A stretch of 11,070 nt of DNA from Alphaproteobacteria bacterium (lineage in GTDB: Bacteria; Pseudomonadota; Alphaproteobacteria; Rhodospirillales; Rhodospirillaceae). Each line of letters starts with the position of its first letter. The first letter of the stretch is position 1. A model generated the notes under the pieces. That model saw nothing but the letters and a program-made list of their open reading frames with translations. It ran no database searches and was not told the origin of the DNA. Below are positions 8,254-11,070 of this stretch, one piece after another. The DNA lies in contig QKGW01000180.1 of assembly GCA_003250275.1 (NCBI GenBank), forward strand, positions 1 through 11,070, written 5' to 3'. The translations under genes were made by a program, and so were the position numbers.

Positions 8254-9127
8254 TTTCGTCCTCCCACGCCACCGGGTTCTCCAGGCGTCCGAGGCCTTCG
8301 ACCTCGGCGGCCATCACGTCGCCGCCGGTGAGCCAGCGTGGCGGCTTGTGCGCCGGGGCGACGCCCGCCGGGGTGCCGGTGGCGATCACGTCGCCGGGTT
8401 GCAGGCGGTGGAGCGCCTCGAGCCGGGTAATCAGCTCGGCGATGCCGAAGACCATCTGCGCGGTGGTCGACTCCTGCATCACCGTGCCGTTGAGGGTGAA
8501 GCGGACCCGCAGCGCCTGCGGGTCGGCGAGTTCGTCGGGGGTCGCGAGCACCGGCCCGAGCGGCGCGAAGGTGGGGAAGTTCTTGCCGCGCGCGAAGCTG
8601 CCCTCGGCACGGATCAGCTCGCTCGCCGAGACGTCGTTGATCACGCAATAGCCGGCGACGCGTTCGAGCGGCGGCAGCGCGGCGTCGGCGCTGCCGATCA
8701 CCGCCGCGAGTTCCGCCTCCCAGGTGATGCCGCCGATGCCGCGCGGCAGGCGCACCGTCGCGCCGGGGCCGACCACGGTATCCGGGGTCTTGAGGAAGAT
8801 CGTCGGTGCGTCGGGGATCGGCGCGCCGCGCTCGGCGAGGCCGTCGCGGTAGTTGAACGCCGCGCCGATCAGCCGCGGCGGACGCGGCAGCGGCGCGAGC
8901 AGGGTTACGCCGCCCGCCTCGCGCCAGGCGTCGGTGGGAGGGTCGACGTCGGCGAGGCGGGCGGCGACGCGGCCGAGGCCGCGTTGGATCATCGCGAGGA
9001 GGTCGGGCGGCGTGCCGTCGAGGGCTTCGGCGGCGCACGGGTGCCCGAGGTCGAGGATGCGGCCGCAGCCGGGGGAGAGCATTCCCGCGCGCGGGCCGGT
9101 TTCGGTAAGGAGCGTGACGAAGCGCAT
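8246..9127 (-). CDS. Fumarylacetoacetate hydrolase (FAH) family protein
   Basis: The 293-residue protein has a short N-terminal domain and an FAH fold from about residue 80. Motifs in order are LIGAAFNYRDGLAERG (86-101), IFLKTPDTVVGPG (110-122), the divalent-metal ligands Glu137 and Glu139 in WEAELAAVIG, Asp165 in INDVSASEL, GKNFPTFAPLGP (181-192) and the C-terminal GDVIATGTPAGV (245-256). Known members hydrolyse or decarboxylate beta-diketo acids such as fumarylpyruvate, acylpyruvates and 2,4-diketo-3-deoxy sugar acids, using Mg2+ or Mn2+. Next to two MR-family enzymes and a dehydrogenase, a role in cleaving a diketo acid to pyruvate plus a second acid is reasonable, but it is inferred. The start codon comes one base after the stop of MR gene A, and the 3' end overlaps the dehydrogenase start by 8 nt. 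Confidence 0.92.
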   Translation of the reverse strand: MRFVTLLTETGPRAGMLSPGCGRILDLGHPCAAEALDGTPPDLLAMIQRGLGRVAARLADVDPPTDAWREAGGVTLLAPLPRPPRLIGAAFNYRDGLAERGAPIPDAPTIFLKTPDTVVGPGATVRLPRGIGGITWEAELAAVIGSADAALPPLERVAGYCVINDVSASELIRAEGSFARGKNFPTFAPLGPVLATPDELADPQALRVRFTLNGTVMQESTTAQMVFGIAELITRLEALHRLQPGDVIATGTPAGVAPAHKPPRWLTGGDVMAAEVEGLGRLENPVAWEDENG

Positions 9128-9128
9128 T

Positions 9129-10268
9129 TCAGGCCACCCGATACTTTTCGATCACCGCGCGGTCGATCTCGATGCCGAGGCCCGGCCCGGTGGGGATCGC
9201 GACGCGCCCGTTCTTCTGCACGATCGGCTCGGGGCTGAGATCGTCGCGGAAGGGATTTTCGCACTGCTCGAATTCGAGCATCGGCGAATAGGGACGGAAG
9301 GCGGGCGGCTGGTCCGGCAGGGCGGCGAGGAAGTGCAGCGTCGCCGCAACCCCGACCACCGAACCCCAGGCGTGCGGCACGCACTCGACGCCGTGCGCGA
9401 TCGCGAGCGTCGCGATCTTGCGGCATTCGCTCAGGCCGCCCGCGGCGCACACGTCGGGCTGGACGATGTCCATCGCCTTGCGCGCGACGATGTCGCGGAA
9501 GCCCCAGCGGGTGAAGCCGTTCTCGCCGCCCGCCACCGCCATGTCGAGCGCGCGGCTGACCTCGACGTAGCCGTCGATGTCCTCGGGCGAGATCGGCTCC
9601 TCGAACCAGTCGATGTCGATGCTTTCGAGCATCCGCCCGAGGCGGATCGCGATCGGCACCGGGAAGGCGTGGTTGGCGTCGACCATCAGCTTGACGTCCG
9701 GCCCGACCGCGTCGCGCACCGCCTTGACCCGCTCGAAATCGGCCTTGAGGCTGCCGAGCCCGATCTTCATCTTCACCGCGCGGAAGCCCTGGGAGACGAA
9801 CTCCTCGGCTTCCTCGACCGCCTCCTCGACGACGCGGTCCATGTCGATGAAGTAGAGGCCGGTGGCGTAGCACTCGACGTCGGAGCGGAAAGCGCCGCCG
9901 ATCAGCTTGTGCACCGGCAGGCCGCACGCCTTGCCGACGATGTCGTGGAGCGCGATGTCGATGCCGCTGATTGCCGCGATCGCCATGCCGCTCGGGCCGT
10001 AGTCCTTGATGCGGTTGTAGAGGTGTTCCCAGATCACCTCGATGTCGCAGGGGTCGCGCCCGACGATCTGCGCGGCGAACTGGGTGTCGATGAACGCCTT
10101 CGCCACCGCCGAGGGGCCGTAGCACTCGCCCCAGCCGACGATGCCGTCGTCGGTCTCGATCTCCACCAGGCAGGTGTTGCGGGTCTTGTAGAGCCAGCCG
10201 CGCGACGAGGTGAAGGGACGCTCGACGGGCGCGCTCAAAACGTGGCAGCGGACGGACTTGATGCGCAT
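9129..10268 (-). CDS. Mandelate racemase/muconate lactonizing enzyme family protein A (probable acid-sugar dehydratase, canonical KxK)
   Basis: The 379-residue protein is a second MR-subgroup enolase-superfamily enzyme. The catalytic set is complete: Lys166-Met-Lys168 (KxK), Mg2+ ligands Asp197 (VDANH), the Glu pair 223-224 (FEEPI) and Glu249 (GENGF), and the dyad Asp272 (QPDVCAAGG) with His299 (VPHAWGS). Both MR proteins of this operon are 379 residues long and put the dyad and metal ligands at the same positions, but outside these blocks they differ widely, so they are distant paralogues rather than a recent duplication. A typical activity would be dehydration of an aldonate or aldarate to a 2-keto-3-deoxy acid; the substrate cannot be named. 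I chose the ATG at 10268 because it follows the TctA stop by 5 nt, has a GGAG about 8 nt upstream, and starts the normal family N-terminus. Confidence 0.93.
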   Translation of the reverse strand: MRIKSVRCHVLSAPVERPFTSSRGWLYKTRNTCLVEIETDDGIVGWGECYGPSAVAKAFIDTQFAAQIVGRDPCDIEVIWEHLYNRIKDYGPSGMAIAAISGIDIALHDIVGKACGLPVHKLIGGAFRSDVECYATGLYFIDMDRVVEEAVEEAEEFVSQGFRAVKMKIGLGSLKADFERVKAVRDAVGPDVKLMVDANHAFPVPIAIRLGRMLESIDIDWFEEPISPEDIDGYVEVSRALDMAVAGGENGFTRWGFRDIVARKAMDIVQPDVCAAGGLSECRKIATLAIAHGVECVPHAWGSVVGVAATLHFLAALPDQPPAFRPYSPMLEFEQCENPFRDDLSPEPIVQKNGRVAIPTGPGLGIEIDRAVIEKYRVA

Positions 10269-10273
10269 CGCGG

Positions 10274-11070
10274 TTACTCCGTGGGGGCCGAGGGGGAAGG
10301 CTTGGCGGCGTGGCGCGAGCGCAGCACGGCGAGCACGCCGGGGAGAACGAGGACGGCGAGCGCGATCGCGAGGATCACCGCCGCCACCGGGCGGGTGAGG
10401 AACACCGACCAGTCGCCGCCGCCGATGACGAGGGCGCGGCGGCCCTCGGATTCGAGCAGCGGCCCGAGGATCACGCCGATCACCACCGGGTAGACCGGGA
10501 TCGCCGCGAGGGTGAGCAGGAACCCCGAAACCCCGAGGCAGAGCATCACCACCACGTCGAACCACTGGTTGGCGAGGGAGTAGGTGCCGACCACCGCGAG
10601 CACGAACAGCGCCGAGGAGAGCAGGTGGCGCGGCACGTCGAGCACGCGCACGAACAGGCGGAAGCCGAGCAGGCCGACGAAGATCACCGCGAGGTTGGCG
10701 ATGAAGGTGGCCGAGAGGATCAGCCACACCATGTCGGCGCTGGTTTCGAACAGGCGCGGGCCGGGCTGCAGGCCGTGGATCATCAGGCCGCCCAGGAGCA
10801 TCGCGGTGACGGTGTCGCCGGGGATGCCGAGGGTGAGGAGCGGGATCAGCGCGCCGCCGGTGACGCCGTTGTTGGCGGCCTCCGAGGCGACCACGCCGCC
10901 GGGCGCGCCCTTGCCGTAGCGGGCGCTGTCCTTGTCGAAGCGTTTGGCCTGGTCGTAGGCGATCAGCGAGGCGACCGAGCCGCCGAGCGCGGGCACGATG
11001 CCGGTGCCGACGCCGATGATCGCGGAGCGGACGTTGTTGATCGCCTGTCCGCGCCATTCGCGGAAGCTCG
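10274..11070 (-). CDS. Tripartite tricarboxylate transporter permease (TctA family), N-terminal part outside window
   Basis: The large membrane subunit of a tripartite tricarboxylate transporter (TTT), a secondary carboxylate importer that works with a small TctB subunit and a periplasmic TctC binding protein. The frame stays open to the window edge; about 264 codons are visible of a usual length near 500, so this is the C-terminal half. The family signature is clear: GTGIVPALGG, then EAANNGVTGGALIPLLTLGIPG with the following AMLLGGLMIHGLQPGP. Several hydrophobic segments follow. The tail after the last membrane segment (about LPGVLAVL) is charged and ends in SPSAPTE. The TAA stop lies 5 nt before MR gene A, so the transporter probably heads or belongs to the same operon and imports its substrate. 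TctB and TctC are expected to the right of the window; this cannot be confirmed here. Confidence 0.93.
   Translation of the reverse strand, partial: SFREWRGQAINNVRSAIIGVGTGIVPALGGSVASLIAYDQAKRFDKDSARYGKGAPGGVVASEAANNGVTGGALIPLLTLGIPGDTVTAMLLGGLMIHGLQPGPRLFETSADMVWLILSATFIANLAVIFVGLLGFRLFVRVLDVPRHLLSSALFVLAVVGTYSLANQWFDVVVMLCLGVSGFLLTLAAIPVYPVVIGVILGPLLESEGRRALVIGGGDWSVFLTRPVAAVILAIALAVLVLPGVLAVLRSRHAAKPSPSAPTE

Noticed and set aside
8853..10493. A 546-codon plus-strand frame opposite the FAH and MR gene A.
   Set aside because: Low-complexity Asp/Arg/Ala/His-rich translation; the minus strand encodes two intact enzymes here.
10269..11057. An upstream extension of MR gene A that would give a 642-residue protein.
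   Set aside because: The extension is an Arg/Pro/Gly-rich shadow of the tctA reading frame; the enzyme family begins at the ATG at 10268.

Overview
The window is very GC-rich (estimated by eye at about two thirds or more), with strong G/C preference at third codon positions, almost no intergenic space and Gram-negative-type genes. This suggests a high-GC proteobacterium, most plausibly an alphaproteobacterium. That placement is an inference from style and gene content; there is no rRNA or other phylogenetic marker here. I see no tRNA, rRNA, CRISPR, insertion sequence, integrase or phage gene. The longest stretch without a gene is about 114 bases (3505-3618).

Left part, plus strand (1-3504): a histidine-utilisation (hut) operon. 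It contains hutH (histidine ammonia-lyase, 5' end outside the window), hutU (urocanate hydratase, complete) and hutD (HutD/Ves cupin). Histidine is deaminated to urocanate by HutH, and urocanate is hydrated to imidazolonepropionate by HutU. The later enzymes (HutI, HutF/HutG) and the HutC regulator are not in the window and presumably lie upstream. HutD is an accessory protein thought to tune the pathway.

Middle, plus strand (3505-6161): a three-gene ABC importer of the nitrate/sulfonate/taurine (NitT/TauT) type: periplasmic binding protein, membrane permease, ATPase. It follows hutD after a 114-base gap holding a hairpin, a candidate sigma70 promoter and an imperfect match to the HutC operator core. 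A strong GC hairpin separates the binding-protein gene from the permease gene. The position invites the idea that it imports histidine, urocanate or a related compound, but the sequence does not show the substrate.

Right part, minus strand (11070-6152, read right to left): a tightly packed catabolic operon. The order is the C-terminal half of a TctA-type tricarboxylate-transporter permease, mandelate-racemase/enolase-superfamily enzyme A (canonical KxK), a fumarylacetoacetate hydrolase (FAH) family protein, a D-2-hydroxyacid dehydrogenase family protein whose catalytic Glu position is His, and mandelate-racemase-family enzyme B (KxR instead of KxK). Junctions are 5 nt, 1 nt, -8 nt and -4 nt. 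The logic resembles non-phosphorylative sugar-acid degradation: carboxylate uptake, dehydration to a 2-keto-3-deoxy acid, redox step, then C-C hydrolysis by an FAH enzyme. The set does not match a named pathway that I recognise. This operon converges on the ABC operon, and the two coding regions overlap by 10 bp at their 3' ends (6152-6161).

The most interesting leads are the two-dehydratase/FAH/atypical-dehydrogenase/TctA operon of unknown substrate, and the possible HutC-controlled NitT/TauT-type transporter beside hut.
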